DNA of 64,000 nucleotides from Chrysomallon squamiferum. Its lineage: Eukaryota > Mollusca > Gastropoda > Neomphalida > Peltospiridae. This document shows positions 1 through 15,183 of the stretch, in pieces. Location of the stretch: contig CM022676.1 of NCBI GenBank assembly GCA_012295275.1, positions 16,563,501-16,627,500 on the forward strand. The letters are read 5' to 3'. The notes under the pieces were generated by a model. That model was not told where the DNA came from and made no database searches. It saw only the letters and a program-made list of their open reading frames with translations. Numbering within the stretch: the stretch's first letter is position 1; each line of letters begins with the position of its first letter. A program made the position numbers and the translations under genes.

Positions 1-696
1 TCATTTTCTAACGGTTCTTCAATGTTTACCTAATTAGTGTCAGAAAATGGGGGCAACTACGCATCATAATGATTATGATTATGATTATTATTAGTTGTAG
101 TAGTAGTATTATTATCGTCACGATCATTTCCATTATTATATCATAGTATTTACTGATTATCGTACCACAGTATCTTTGAAAGCAGTGTTCCACTAGCAGC
201 TTTTGACACTTATTACATTTTCTGACTTTAAATTTATTATTATTATTATTTTTGATCAGACCATTGGCACAAAACGCCTGTATATCAGAACTTATTATTT
301 ATTTGATAATTTCATTTACTAATCCCAAAATAAAGTTGAATTATCTCATACTATTGACCTCAGCGATTGTAAAAGAAGGAGAGTACTACTTAACAGTTAA
401 AAAGTCATATGTCTGTGCACGGGTGTATCTGTATATAATTTCAGCTTTTCAGTACGTGATTATGAGAAATATTAGTTGCCGATATTTATGGCAACACTAG
501 AGATAGAGCGACATCTTTATTTTACCCAACTTTATGTTTATTACCGAATATCTGTTACATAATTTTCTTTACAGGGTAAATATCATATGTGAGTATGTAC
601 ATGTTTGTTTGTTGTTTGTTTTTTTGCTCTTGTTTTTTATTAAATAAAACTTACTATTGTTATTTACAGATCATATATAAAAAGTTATTATTTCAG

Positions 697-1860
697 TACC
701 AGTACGGTTAGTAAATGGAGGAGGAAAACCAACACAAGGTCGAGTTGAGATTCAAGTAAACGGGACGTGGGGAACAATCTGTGATGATGATTTTGATGAG
801 AAAGATGCTTCTGTTTTATGTCACATGTTAGGATTTAGTCGGTAATTTGTTTATTATATTTGTATTTATTTATTTTTGTTATTTAATGAAATAAAATTCA
901 AAAGTATTTTTACAGACATAGTAGATTCAGATATACTCACAACCAGAAGATAACGAATTGTTGTTCAAATACATTACACGCGAAATTCCTCTCGATGGAA
1001 TTTTTCACATTTCAAATATGTTTGTAGGAAATAATGATAATTATAGTAGCTGTAGTATTAGTAGTAGTATTAGTAGTAGTAGAAGTAGTAGTAGTAGTAG
1101 TAGTAGAAGAAGTAGTAGTAGTAGTAAATGTATATAATGCTGCTAAGTATATTTACACTATATTAATGGTATTACTGTATCAAACATTGTCCATTAAAAT
1201 TGTTTCGAAATAATTTAGAAAATAAGTATATTCTTCCGAAAACCTTAGAAATAAACGCACGTCTACAGAATACTTTTCCAAGAAATTTTTCATAATATTT
1301 ATTTTATTCATTGTATTTACTTATTATACAAAAATAATAATAATAAGAAGACGAAGAAGAAGAAGAAGAAGAAGAAGAAGAAGAAGAAGAAGAAGAAGAA
1401 GAAGAAGAAGAAGAAGAAGAAAAAGGAAAAAGATGAAGAAAAACAAGAAGAATAAAGAAAAAACACAAAAAATAGCAGTAATGATGATAAACGATCGTAT
1501 TTCATTTAGGATATTTAAACTATCTTTTCAGTATCAACGCATTGTTTCATTAAACATTGTTGGAATCACATAGAAAGTAATAACTTTCTTCTCAAAACTT
1601 TGACACTAAAATGAGATGTGTTGAAGATGTTTAGTAAACCATGCTCTATAATACTCATTTCACTGTACATATTATTCATTTCTTTTGAAGGTTTAGTGCA
1701 ACATCATATCAAAGTGCTCACTTTGGACAAGGAACTGGACCAATATGGGTTGATGATCTGAGATGTGATGGAGATGAAGACAGTGTTGAAAAGTGTTCAT
1801 TTCCTGGCTGGGGAAAACACAACTGTGTTCACAGGGAGGATGCTGGTATCAGCTGTCAAT
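697..1860 (+). CDS. SRCR domain 1 (two exons, 697-841 and 1691-1860)
   Basis: The first exon encodes the N-terminal half ([34 protein letters not shown]). The second encodes the C-terminal half ([20 protein letters not shown]). The exons join inside the codon for R (CG|G), and the domain as a whole is flanked by phase-1 introns. Six cysteines are visible (TIC, VLC, LRC, KC, NC, SC). Six cysteines and two exons are the hallmarks of group-A SRCR domains. The usual NCGHxEDAG segment reads NCVHREDAG here, so the glycine is lost in this copy. The 849-bp intron carries (AGT)n and (GAA)n microsatellites. This domain, with its introns, is nearly repeated at 53237-54371. Confidence 0.85.
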
Positions 1861-2447
1861 GTCAGTTTACATTTGACTTTTTATTTCATTGTGTATCAAT
1901 AACACAATGTTTTAACTTGCTGGCATCAAAATTATAATTCGTGTGTTTAATGGTGTTGTACTGAAGTGTGTATCTATCTTTATTTGCTTTTAGTAATAAC
2001 TGAAACCAAAAAAATAATTAATAATATCAGGATTGGAAAAAGTAGTCAACTGAAAAGCTAGGTTTAAAATAACCTGAATTCATATGAGATATATTAATGT
2101 TGCAGTTATTCGTATTTATTAGTTACTTTTCTTGTTTGTTTGCTTGTTGTTGTTTATTGGTTTCCTTGTTTGACAGTTTGATTATTTGTAATTCATGTAA
2201 GACTTAGCATAGGCATCAAAGCTAAACATATACCATTAAGCTGCTTATAACAGAGGAAACTCATCAGTGAACGTTTACAGATTATTCTTGTTGACTGGCG
2301 TATAAATAGGAAAATAAAGTTGGTAAGGGACGAAACAGCTTATATGAAATTTTCAGAAGAAATATATTATTAATCGATTACTAAATCGATTTTCTCAAGA
2401 AGAAATAAACATGGAGAGTTACTGAAAATAACATCAGAAAAAACTTA

Positions 2448-2482
<35 letters not shown>

Positions 2483-3398
2483 AATAATAACAATCATAAT
2501 AATAATACTAATAATAATAACAATAATAATAATGATAATAATAATAATAGTACTCTTTAATAATTTTAAACACTAGCCTTCCTTCAGAATGTAATGAAAT
2601 TTGAAGAAATCCACTGTCGTAATGGTATTGTAAAAATAGCACATGTAAACTGGAACGTAAGTTTGGAATTTTATAGTATTTTGTTTATGTTTTCAGTATG
2701 TCTCAGGCTAGTCAATAGTGGAGGTATTTCAACACAGGGTCGAGTTCAGATCAAACTTAACGATATATGTGGCACTAATAAAGCTAAACTTAAATATTTG
2801 ACATATTAAAAACTTTTAATTAATGCACTGATAAAGATTAATTGTCTGGTTCTGTTAATCATAATAATTGTCAATTATGCATAATATTTATAAAAAAAAT
2901 AAAATAAAAAACGACTGTTAGTTCTATCAAATAAAAGATCATGTCACTACTTTCTATGCTGATTATACATTAAAGTAGAAAATACCTAATTTAAAAAGAA
3001 AATGAATTATTTCTTCAAACGATTTATACTGTGTGTTCATTCAAGTACTAATAAAGTCAAACTTAAATCTTAGACCACTGAATTATCTGATCCTGTTCAA
3101 CATAACAATTGCCAAATATGTACCGTATTACAATAATAAAAGCAGATTGTTATTTCTGAAAAGAAAATAGCTTTACCACTATTTTCTATTCTGACTTTGG
3201 ATTTGCTAAATTAAAATACTGAGAAAAAGAGAAACATATGTATTTTAAAACGAGATCTTAGAAGTAAAGTGGTATGCAGTGGTGGAAGAAATTAAATATT
3301 TTTGGAAAACGGAATAAACGCATCGGTGTGAATTATTATTTAATTAATTCTCTATTAACCATGGCTGTGTCAGTTCATATTGAAGCCTTTAAGTATTG

Positions 3399-3464
<66 letters not shown>

Positions 3465-4218
3465 TATTCTGTTTTCATTAAAATAACTATAATCAAAATC
3501 CTTGTTAATCATACAGATGTTCGATGTTGGTATTTATAACAGCGCCAAAGATATGACGGTGTCTGTATTATACTTCTTTTTTTTCTTTCTGAATAATTAG
3601 CACTATTATAAATGACTGATCATATATAACCCTGTTATTATTTCAGTACCAGTACGGTTAGTGAATGGGAGAGGAATACCAGCACAAGGTCGAGTTGAGA
3701 TTCAAGTAAACGGGACGTGGGGAACAATCTGTGATGATGATTTTGATGAGAAAGATGCTTCTGTTTTATGTCACATGTTAGGATTTAGTCGGTAATCTGT
3801 TTATTGCATTTGTATTTATTTATTTTTGTTGTTTTTATAGACGTAGTAGATTCAAATTTACTCACAAACATAAGATAATTAATTGTTCTTCAAATATATT
3901 ATACACGAAATTCCTCTTGATGGGATGTTCAACATTTTAAATATGTTTGTAAGAAATAATGATAATTGTAGTAGTTGTAGTATTAGTATAAGCATTAGTA
4001 GTAGTAGTAAATGTATATAAAGCTTTTGATTATATTTACACTATATTAATGGTATTATTATATCAAACGTTGTGCATTAAATTTGTTTAGAAATAATTTA
4101 TAAAATAAATATATTCTTCCGAAAACCTTAGAACTAAATGCACGTCTGTTGAACACTTTTCCAAAGAATATTTTATAAAATTTAATTTACTCTACTTTTC
4201 ATTCATTGCATTACTCAT

Positions 4219-4273
<55 letters not shown>

Positions 4274-6220
4274 TAATAATAATAAGAAGAAGAAGAAGAA
4301 GAAAAAGAAGAAGAAGAAACAACAACACAAAATAGCGGTAATGATGATGAAGAATCGCATTTCACTGAGGATATTTAAACTATCCTTTCAGTATCAACGC
4401 ATTCTTACAGTAAACATTGTTTGAATCACATAGAAAGTAATAACTTTCTTCTCAAAACTTTGACACTAAAATGAGATGTGTTGAAGATGTTTAGTAAACC
4501 ATGCTCTATAATACTCATTTCACTGTACATATTATTCATTTCTTTTGAAGGTTTAGTGCAACATCATATCAAAGTGCTCACTTTGGACAAGGAACTGGAC
4601 CAATATGGGTTGATGATCTGAGATGTGATGGAGATGAAGACAGTGTTGAAAAGTGTTCATTTCCTGGCTGGGGAAAACACAACTGTGGTCACTGGGAGGA
4701 TGCTGGTATCAGCTGTCAATGTCAGTTTACATTTGACTTTTTATTTCATTGTGTATCAATAACACAATGTTTTAACTTGCTGGCATCAAAATTATAATTC
4801 GTGTGTTTAATGGTGTTGTACTGAAGTGTGTATCTATCTTTATTTGCTTTTAGTAATAACTGAAACCAAAAAAATAATTAATAATATCAGGATTGGAAAA
4901 AGTAGTCAACTGAAAAGCTAGGTTTAAAATAACCTGAATTCACATGAGATATATTAATGTTGCAGTTATTCGGATTTATTAGTTACTTTTCTTGTTTGTT
5001 TGCTTGTTGTTGTTTATTGGTTTCCTTGTTTGACTGTTTGATTATTTGTAATTCATGTAAGACTTAGCATAGGCATCAAAGCTAAACATATACCATTAAG
5101 CTGCTTATAACAGAGGAAACTCATCAGTGAACGTTTACAGATTATTCTTGTTGACTGGCGTATAAATAGGAAAATAAAGTTGGTAAGGGACGAAAGAGCT
5201 TATATGAAATTTTCAGAAGAAATATATTATTAATCAATTACTAAATCGATTTTCTCAAGAAGAAATAAACATGGAGAGTTACTGAAAATAACATCAGAAA
5301 AAACTTAATAATAATAATAATAATAATAATGATAATAATAATAACAATAATAATAATGATAATAATAATAATAGTACTCTTTAATAATTTTAAACACTAG
5401 CCTTCCTTCAGAATGTAATGAAATTTGAAGAAATCCACTATCGTAATGGTATTGTAAAAATAGCATATGTAAACTGGAACGTAAGTTTGGAATTTTATAG
5501 TATTTTGTTTATGTTTTCAGTATGTCTCAGGCTAGTCAATAGTGGAGGTATTTCAACACAGGGTCGAGTTCAGATCAAACTTAACGATATATGTGGCACT
5601 AATAAAGCTAAACTTAAATATTTGACACATTAAAAACTTTTAATTAATGCACTGATAAAGATTAATTGTCTGGTTCTGTTAATCATAATAATTGTCAATT
5701 ATGCATAATATTTATAAAAAAAATAAAATAAAAAACGACTGTTAGTTCTATCAAATAAAAGATCATGTCACTACTTTCTATGCTGATTATACATTAAAGT
5801 AGAAAATACCTAATTTAAAAAGAAAATGAATTATTTCTTCAAACGATTTATACTGTGTGTTCATTCAAGTACTAATAAAGTCAAACTTAAATCTTAGACC
5901 ACTGAATTATCTGATCCTGTTCAACATAACAATTGCCAAATATGTACCGTATTACAATAATAAAAGCAGATTGTTATTTCTGAAAAGAAAATAGCTTTAC
6001 CACTATTTTCTATTCTGACTTTGGATTTGCTAAATTAAAATACTGAAAAAAAGAGAAACATATGTATTTTAAAACGAGATCTTAGACGTAAAGAAGTATC
6101 CAGTGGTGGAAGAAATTAAATATTTTGTAATATGGAATAAACTCATCGGTGTGAATTATTATTTAATTAATTATATATTAACCATGGCTGTGTCAGTTCA
6201 TATTGAAACCTTTCAGTATT

Positions 6221-6296
<76 letters not shown>

Positions 6297-7078
6297 TATT
6301 CTGTTTTCATTAAAATAACTATAATCAAAATCCTTGTTAATCATACAGATGTTCGATGTTGGTATTTATAACAGCGCCAAAGATATGACGGTGTCTGTAT
6401 TATACTTCTTTTTTTTCTTTCTGAATAATTAGCACTATTATAAATGACTGATCATATATAAACCTGTTATTATTTCAGTACCAGTACGGTTAGTGAATGG
6501 AAGAGGAATACCAGCACAAGGACGAGTTGAGATTCAAGTAAACGGGACGTGGGGAACAATCTGTGATGATTATTTTGATGATAAAGATGCTTCTGTTTTA
6601 TGTCACATGTTAGGATTTAGTCGGTAATGTGTTTATTATATTTGTATTTATTTATTTTTGTTGTTTTTATAGACGTAGTAGATTCAAATTTACTCACAAA
6701 CATAAGATAATTAATTGTTCTTCAAATATATTATACACGAAATTCCTCTTGATGGGATGTTCAACATTTTAAATATGTTTGTAAGAAATAATGATAATTG
6801 TAGTAGTTGTAGTATTAGTATAAGTATTAGTAGTAGTAGTAGTAGTAAATGTATATAATGCTTTTGATTATATTTACACTATATTAATGGTATTATTATA
6901 TCAAACATTGTCCATTAATATTGTTGCTAAATAATTTAGAAAATAAATATATTCTTCCGAAAACCTTAGAACTAAATGCACGTCTGTTGAACACTTTTCC
7001 AAAGAATGTTTCATAAAATTTAATTTACTCTACTTTTCTTTCATTGCATTACTCATTTAATAATAATAATAATAATAA

Positions 7079-7109
<31 letters not shown>

Positions 7110-10100
7110 AAGAAGAAGAAGAAGAAACAACAACACAAAATAGCGGTAATGATGATGAAGAATCGCATTTCACTGAAGATATTTAAACTATCCTTTCAGT
7201 ATCAACGCATTCTTACAGTAAACATTGTTGGAATCACATAGAAAGTAATAACTTTCTTCTGAAAACTTTGAGACTAAAATGAGATGTGTTGAAGATATTT
7301 AGTAAACCATGTTGTATAATACTCATTTCACTGTACATATTATTCATTTCTTTTGAAGTTTTAATGCAACATCATATCAAAGTGCTTACTTTGGAGATGG
7401 AACTGGACCAATATGGCTTGATGATCTGAGATGTGATGGAGATGAAGACAGTGTTGAAAAGTGTTCATTTCCTGGCTGGGGAAAACACAACTGTTATCAT
7501 TGGGAGGATGCTGGTATCAGCTGTCATTGTCAGTTTTCATTTGACATTTTATTTTACTTTATATTATTTAATTTGACTGTTTCTCAGCTACAAAACGGGA
7601 TGCATGTTGTCCAAAAGATTATATTTAAACATTTAATTTTGTAATCATCAGCTTCTCTCCAAATAGCTTAACTTTTTTCATCCACATGTTTTATCACCAT
7701 CTTACATTCTGTCTTTAAATTGGTATTCGGATGGGAATCCTTACACTCAAATGTCATTATCCGTTGGAAGTCTCTAGTAGCAATTGGATACATTGCGTTA
7801 TATGATTCAAAATTTTCTTTACTTATGACTATATTTAGTTTTTATTAATTAATTCATGAATTTGTATTTCCATTTATTTTTATTTTCTGTATGTATTATA
7901 TAACGGCTGGACATACTGCAGAGCTGTATGAAATTCCATCTCTTCATATGAAAAATCTGATTTGCTTAAAAGCTATATTCAAATGCATTAAACCCGCAGC
8001 AAATATCAAATTAAATAGTTTTTTTTTTTTTTTTCTAACTTTACTTGAAATAAGAATTATTGTTTTTATTCACTTGTTTTTTTTCTTCTGACCATAATAA
8101 ATTAATACTCTGAGACCATATCTTTCATTTGCAGTTATAATGATACTGTTTATTTATTTATGTATTTGTAGATGGAGCCCTTTCTGTTACTTTCATTCCT
8201 TCAGCTCCAGGAAACATTGTTGAAGGAGAGACTCTAAATGTGTCCTGTGTTGCTAATTGTGACTCATCTTGTGTCTACACGTGGAGAAGTGAAGATCGGT
8301 ATTTGGTCAGAAGCTCTCAGTTAACTGTTGGTCATGTGAGCAGAAATCAGACAGGAAAAACATTTACATGTACAACAAGTTATAATAGACTTTCAGGAAG
8401 TAACGAGTTCCAGCTTAGAGTTCTGTGTAAGTTGCAGATTCACAGATAAACTTACAACTATAAATACAAAGATGCTATAAATAAATAAATAAATAAACAT
8501 CATATCTCAGGTTTACATTTCTAACTCGTCTCGCCAAAATATGTGTTAAATAAAAGCATATTAATAAAATATACAAATATTTTAAAATAAAATCCAATGG
8601 TGTCTTCAGATTTTTCGCTTACGTATTTTACCTTTTTTAAACTATATTTGAAACAAAAACTCAACATTTTTTAAATCAAAACAAATATTATGCATTCATT
8701 ATGCAGAGTTTTAAAAAAATAAACATTTACCATTTCTTTTCCGCTGTAATAGGCATACACTTCCACAGCAGTAATATCTCATCTGTATTAAGAATTTATC
8801 CTTCACAATCATTTCTTTTTTAGTCATAATTAAATTATATTAAAGTTTTTCTTTATCTTGGATTCGAATTCAACACCATGAAATCGACTTCTTCGAAAGT
8901 TCATTTTTTTTCTGACTTTTAAAATATCTTTTCACAGTTTACTTGAACCGTAATAAGATAAATTTTTGCAGGTCAAAAGTCAGTCACTTCACATTTAGTA
9001 AATAGTTTTCTATCATTGCAGACCAAACTTCTATTACATCTTTGACGTTAAACTCAAATTCTACAAAGATAACAGTTGATGAGCTGACTCCCATAACTCT
9101 GAGATGTGAAGTTGACAGTGATCCAGCATCTCACATCAAACTGTTAAACAACTCACACATTCTACGTGAAGTGAACAACTCCAAGTCAGTGGAGTACAGC
9201 TGGAATGAAGCTGGATGTCTGGATACAGGATTTTACACTTGTGAAGCAGGAAACAACGTCAAGTCTGATGTCAGTCAAAGCGTCCAGCTTGTTGTTAAAT
9301 GTAACTGTTATTTTTTGCACACATTAGAATATCAGTAATCGTAAAATAAGCAACTTACATACACTGGTATATAAGTATATACACAGACACACATACAGAC
9401 ACACATACATAGACACGCTCAGACACACAAACATAAACTAACGCAATCATTTTATTTCTTCTAATACAAGGTCCACCGAGGATTCCTTCCAATGTGAACA
9501 TAAAGAGAATCAGCTCTTCTGCCATCTCAGTGTCTTGGACAGAGGAATTTAACGGCGGCTTCGTGCAAACATTCATAGTACAGTACAGAGAAAACACCTC
9601 AACACACTGGAACAACGTCACAGAGAAATTTTTAGAAACTGGTTTACACAGAACGCATAGAACAGTGATAGAATTTCTGAAAACAAACACAAAGTATCTT
9701 GTGAGGATTTTGGCTTATAACAAATACGGAAATAAAGGTTTTACAGATGAGAGAGATATTTTGATGACAGGTACGTGTATTAATAAGGAGGTGACATACA
9801 TGTCTGTACAGTGTCATTTTGTTTGATTCCAGTCTCATGGGGAATGAAAAATAGTTATATAGTTTATTTTACCATCATCAGTTTAGAAATCGACAGTTAT
9901 GTTGTGTTATCTTGTACAACTGAAAACAAATTTATTACATAGATAAATCATAGGCAGTGCTAATAAAAGGGTGTTAACGATCGTATCTTGTGTTCAGCGT
10001 TTCTTTATAGGCACAACTCAAACAAAACAAAACTGCAATTTCATTAGCATGATTCTTTAATCACACATTTGAAAAACCACATTAAAATCAGAAATTGAAA

Positions 10101-13100
10101 TAAATTACAGGTTTCCTTTTCCATATTAGAGTTGCTTGTCCAGCAACTTTCAGACACAGTAAATCCCTGACCAATACTAAATTTAGTCATCATATTTAAA
10201 CAAAATTCTGCTCTATAAAACAATTATTTTTACTATTTTTAATCACATATCGTGTTTCTATTCATAAGGCATTAAAACTAAATTCACTTATGAAGGTGCA
10301 TTAATATATGTGTTGCACTGATTCGTACATTTATCGTTCAAACAGAAACTAAAAGATTCATCCTAATGTTTCTAAATGAACATTTCGTTTCCTGTTACAA
10401 AGATGCACAATATTTCTTTCCTTCGTTCTTTCTTTCCCTTTTTATTCATAGATATATTCATTCATTCATTTACTAATTGATTCATTTGTAGATGGACCCA
10501 TTTCTGTTAGATTTAGTCCTTTAGCTCCAGGAAACATTGTTGAAGGAGAGACTCTAAATGTGTCCTGTGTTGCTAATTGTGACCCATCGTGTGTCTACAC
10601 GTGGAGAAGAGAAGATCGGTATTTGGTCAACAGCTCTCAGTTAACTGTTGGTCCTGTGAGCAGAAATCAGACAGGACAAACATTTACATGTACAGCAAGT
10701 AGTTCTGGACTTTCAGGAAGTAACCAGTTCCAGCTTAGAGTTCTTTGTAAGTCGACATTCACAGATGATCTTACAACTTTAAATACAAAAATTATATTTC
10801 AAAAAGAGTAGAAAAAAATAAAAGAAATACTGAGAAAAAGAAATTTGTACTTTAGTTTACACAGTTTATGAATTCTGTGCTATTTCTCATTCGCACTGAA
10901 ACAGTTATTCAAGCTTTTCAACTTTATAACGTTTTGACAGGCATGCATTTCCAAATCAGTAATGTTTCATCTATAATAAGGATAGGTTACTCACAATAAT
11001 CTTTTTTTTTTCTTATCATATTGTAAATTATATTGTAGCGTTTCTTTATTCTGGACTCAAGTTGTAACATTATTCAGTCAAGAACTTAGATGTCTCTTAA
11101 TGAGTATAAACGAGTGACAACTGTGTGTAGAATATATTTGAACTCCCTCTTTACTGTTCGGTTCATACATGTAGGTGCTTTCATGTTTTCTTTTTGAATG
11201 TTCATAATTTGGTCTTTTTTTATTATTATTTTTTGTTTTCAAAATTTCTGCTTGTTCTGTGATAAGCGAAATTCTTGTCATCCTCAGTAGAAAGCTTCAG
11301 AGTCTACTGGAGAAAGATATCAGAGTAGATAGTGAGGCAGATGTTATGACACTGTTACCTATCGTATTAACAGTACTTGTGTGAAAGACAAACAAAAATT
11401 ATATATAAATATCTTTCCTACATTAAATCAATATAAATAATATTTTCCGTTGCTCACGTTTTTTCCTTGTTAATTCCAATTTCCTAGTAAATGAAAATGA
11501 AAGTTAAAACATTGTAGACAATGTCGTTATCTGCAAAACAAACACACTTACATAACTGTTTTTAGAGTAAAACGACTGCCGCTTTCTGGAGCATTTATCA
11601 CTCCTGAACCTCTAATTACTAGTTTTTGACTGGTTTCATCTTGCACCTCAATTATCGTTGATGTCACATGTAGTACATTTATTCTATCATTGCAGACCGA
11701 ACTTCTATCACATCTTTGACGTTGAACTCGAAGTCTACAAAGATAACAGTTGATGAGCTGACCTCTATGACTCTCAGATGTGAAGTTGACAGTAATCCAG
11801 CATCTCACATCAAACTATTAAACAATTCACACCTTCTACGTGAAGTGAACAACTCCAAGTCAGTGGAGTACAGCTGGAATGAAGCTGGATGTCTGGATAC
11901 AGGATTTTACACTTGTGAAGCAGGAAACAACGTCAAGTCTGATGTCAGTCAAAGCGTCCAGCTTATTGTTAAATGTAACTACTATTTTTTACACACATTA
12001 GAATATCAGTAATCGTAAAATAGGCAACTTACATACACTGGTATATAAGTATCTACACAAACACACATGCAGACACACATACACAGACAAGTTCAGACAT
12101 ACAAACATACACTAGCGCAATATTTGTTATTTCTTCTAATATGGTCAGGTTTGTCAACGTTAATTACCCTGTCATTTTCCTACAAGGTACACCCAGCCTT
12201 CCTTCCAATGTGAACATAAAGAGAATCAGCTCTTCTGCCGTCTCAGTGTCTTGGACAGAGGAATTTAACGGCGGCTTCGTGCAAACATTCATAGTACAGT
12301 ACAGAGAAAGCACGTCAACACAGTGGAAGAACGTCACAGAGAAATTTTTAGAAACTGGTCTGCACAGAACGCATAGAACAGTGATAGAATTTCTGAAAAC
12401 AAACACGAAGTATCTTGTGAGGATTTTGGCTTATAACAAATACGGAAATAAAGGTTTTACAGATGAGAGAGATATTTTGATGACAGGTACGTGTATTAAT
12501 AAGGAGGTGACATACATGTCTGTACAGTGTCATTTTGTTTGATTCCAGTCTCATGGGGAATGAAAAATAGTTATATAGTTTATTTTATCATCATCATTTT
12601 TAGAAATCGACAATTATGTTGTGTTATCTTGTACAACTGAAAACAAATTTATTACATAGATAAATAATAGGCAGTGCTAATAAAAGGGTGTTAACGATCG
12701 TATCTTGTGTTCAGCGTTTCTTTATAGGCACAACTCAAACAAAACAAAACTGCAATTTCATTAGCATGGTTCTTTAATCACACATTTCAAAAACTACATT
12801 AAAATCAGAAATTGAAATAAATTACAGGTTTCCTTTTCCATATTAGAGTTGCTTGTCCAGCAACTTTCAGACACACTAAATCCCTGACCAATACTAAATT
12901 TAGTCATCATATTTAAACAAAATTCTGCTCTATAAAACAATTATTTTTACTATTTTTAATCACATATCTTGCTTCCATTCATAAGGCTTTAAAACTAAAA
13001 TTCACTTATGACGGTCCATTAATATATGTGTTGGACTCCTTCGTAAATTTACCGTTTAAACAGAAACTAAAAGATTCATCCTAATGTTTATAAATGTACA

Positions 13101-15126
13101 TTTCTTTTCCTGTTACAAAGATGAACAATATTTCTTTCCTTCTTTCCCTTTTTGTTCATATATATATATATATATATATATACATCCATTCATTCATTTA
13201 CTAATTTATCTATTTGTAGATCGAGTCCTTTCTGTTACATTCAGTCCTTCAGCTCCAGGAAACATTGTTGAAGGAGAGACTCTAAATGTGTCCTGTGTTG
13301 CTAATTGTGACTCATCTTGTGTCTACACGTGGAGAAGTGAAGATCGGTATTTGATCAACAGCTCTCAGTTAACTGTTGGTCCTGTGAGCAGAAATCAGAC
13401 AGGAAAAACATTTACATGTACAACAAGTTATAATAGACTTTCAGGAAGTAACGAGTTCCAGCTTAGAGTTCTGTGTAAGTTGCAGATTCACAGATAAACT
13501 TACAACTATAAATACAAAGATGCTATAAATAAATAAATAAATAAACATCATATCTCAGGTTTACATTTCTAACTCGTCTCGCCAAAATATGTGTTAAATA
13601 AAAGCATATTAATAAAATATACAAATATTTTAAAATAAAATCCAATGGTGTCTTCAGATTTTTCGCTTACGTATTTTACCTTTTTTAAACTATATTTGAA
13701 ATAAAAACTCAACATTTTTTAAATCAAAACAAATATTATGCATTCATTATGCAGAGTTTTAAAAAAATAAACATTTACCATTTCTTTTCCGCTGTAATAG
13801 GCATACACTTCCACAGCAGTAGTATCTCATCTGTATTAAGAATTTATCCTTCACAATCATTTCTTTTTTAGTCATAATTAAATTATATTAAGGTTTTTCT
13901 TTATCTTGGATTCGAATTCAACACCATGAAATTGACTTTTTCGAAAGTTCATTATTTTTTTCTGATTTTTAAAATATCTTTTCACAGTTTACTTGTACCG
14001 TAATAAGATACATTTTTGCAGGTCATAAGTCAGTGACTTCACATTTAGTAAATAGTTTTGTGTTATTGCAGACCAAACTTCTATTACATATTTGAGGTTG
14101 AACTCAAATTCTACACAGATAACAGTTGATGAGCTCACTCCCATAACTCTGAGATGTGAAGTTGACAGTGATCCAGCATCTCACATCAAACTGTTAAACA
14201 ACTCACACATTCTACGTGAAGTGAACAACTCCAAGTCAGTGGAGTACAGCTGGAATGAAACTGGATGTCTGGATACAGGATTTTACACTTGTGAAGCAGG
14301 AAACAACGTCAAGTCTGATGTCAGTCAAAGCGTCCAGCTTATTGTTAAATGTAACTGCTATTTTTTGCACACATTAGAATATCAGTAATCGTAAAATAAG
14401 CAACTTACATACACTGGTATATAAATATATACACAAACACACATACAGACACACATACATAGACACGCTCAGACACACAAACATAAACTAGCGCAATCAT
14501 TTTATTTCTTCTAATACAAGGTCCACCGAGGATTCCTTCCAATGTGAACATAAAGAGAATCAGCTCTTCTGCCATCTCAGTGTCTTGGACGGAGGAATTT
14601 AACGGCGGCTTCGTGCAAACATTCATAGTACAGTACAGAGAAAACACCTCAACACACTGGATCAACGTCACAGAGAAATTTCTAGAACTTGGTCTGCATA
14701 CAACACATACAACAGTGATAGCATCTCTGAAACCAGACACGAAGTATCTTGTGAGAATTTTGGCTTATAACAAATACGGAGATAAAGGTTTTACTGTTGA
14801 GAGAGCTATTTTGATGACAGGTGCGTATATTAATAATGAGGTAAAATACAGTTAAATAGAGTTATGTATGATATGATTTGATTTGTTTTCTACCTTTATA
14901 ACAGTGGAAAACTTTAGGTGGTTTATTTTGCTAAAATCATTAATTATTTATTTCTACTTGCACATTTGAAAACAAATTGTGCACGTCGCATTGTCTACAA
15001 GTACTCGTTAGTAACATTTATAATGTGCTTGTTGTTTTTCCTATACAGGTAAATATTACATAGCTTTATTTGTTTGTAATACGTATTTATCTGAAAGCTC
15101 AATTTTATGTTGTTTTTTTGTTTTGG

Positions 15127-15183
<57 letters not shown>

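Noticed and set aside
902-1015. Conserved stretch after TTTTTACAG or TTTTATAG acceptors in the SRCR introns (also at 3840, 6672 and 56342)
   Set aside because: It is shared only because the units are duplicated. Most frames contain stops and it does not continue the SRCR fold.
1317-1505. Poly-F, poly-I, poly-N and poly-Y frames over microsatellites here and at many other places
   Set aside because: They are translations of (GAA)n, (ATT)n and (AAT)n and lie inside introns or intergenic sequence.
7891-8091. 66-residue frame between SRCR 3 and the first Ig exon
   Set aside because: It lies in an intron, has no domain, and would break the phase-1 joint between 7528 and 8172.
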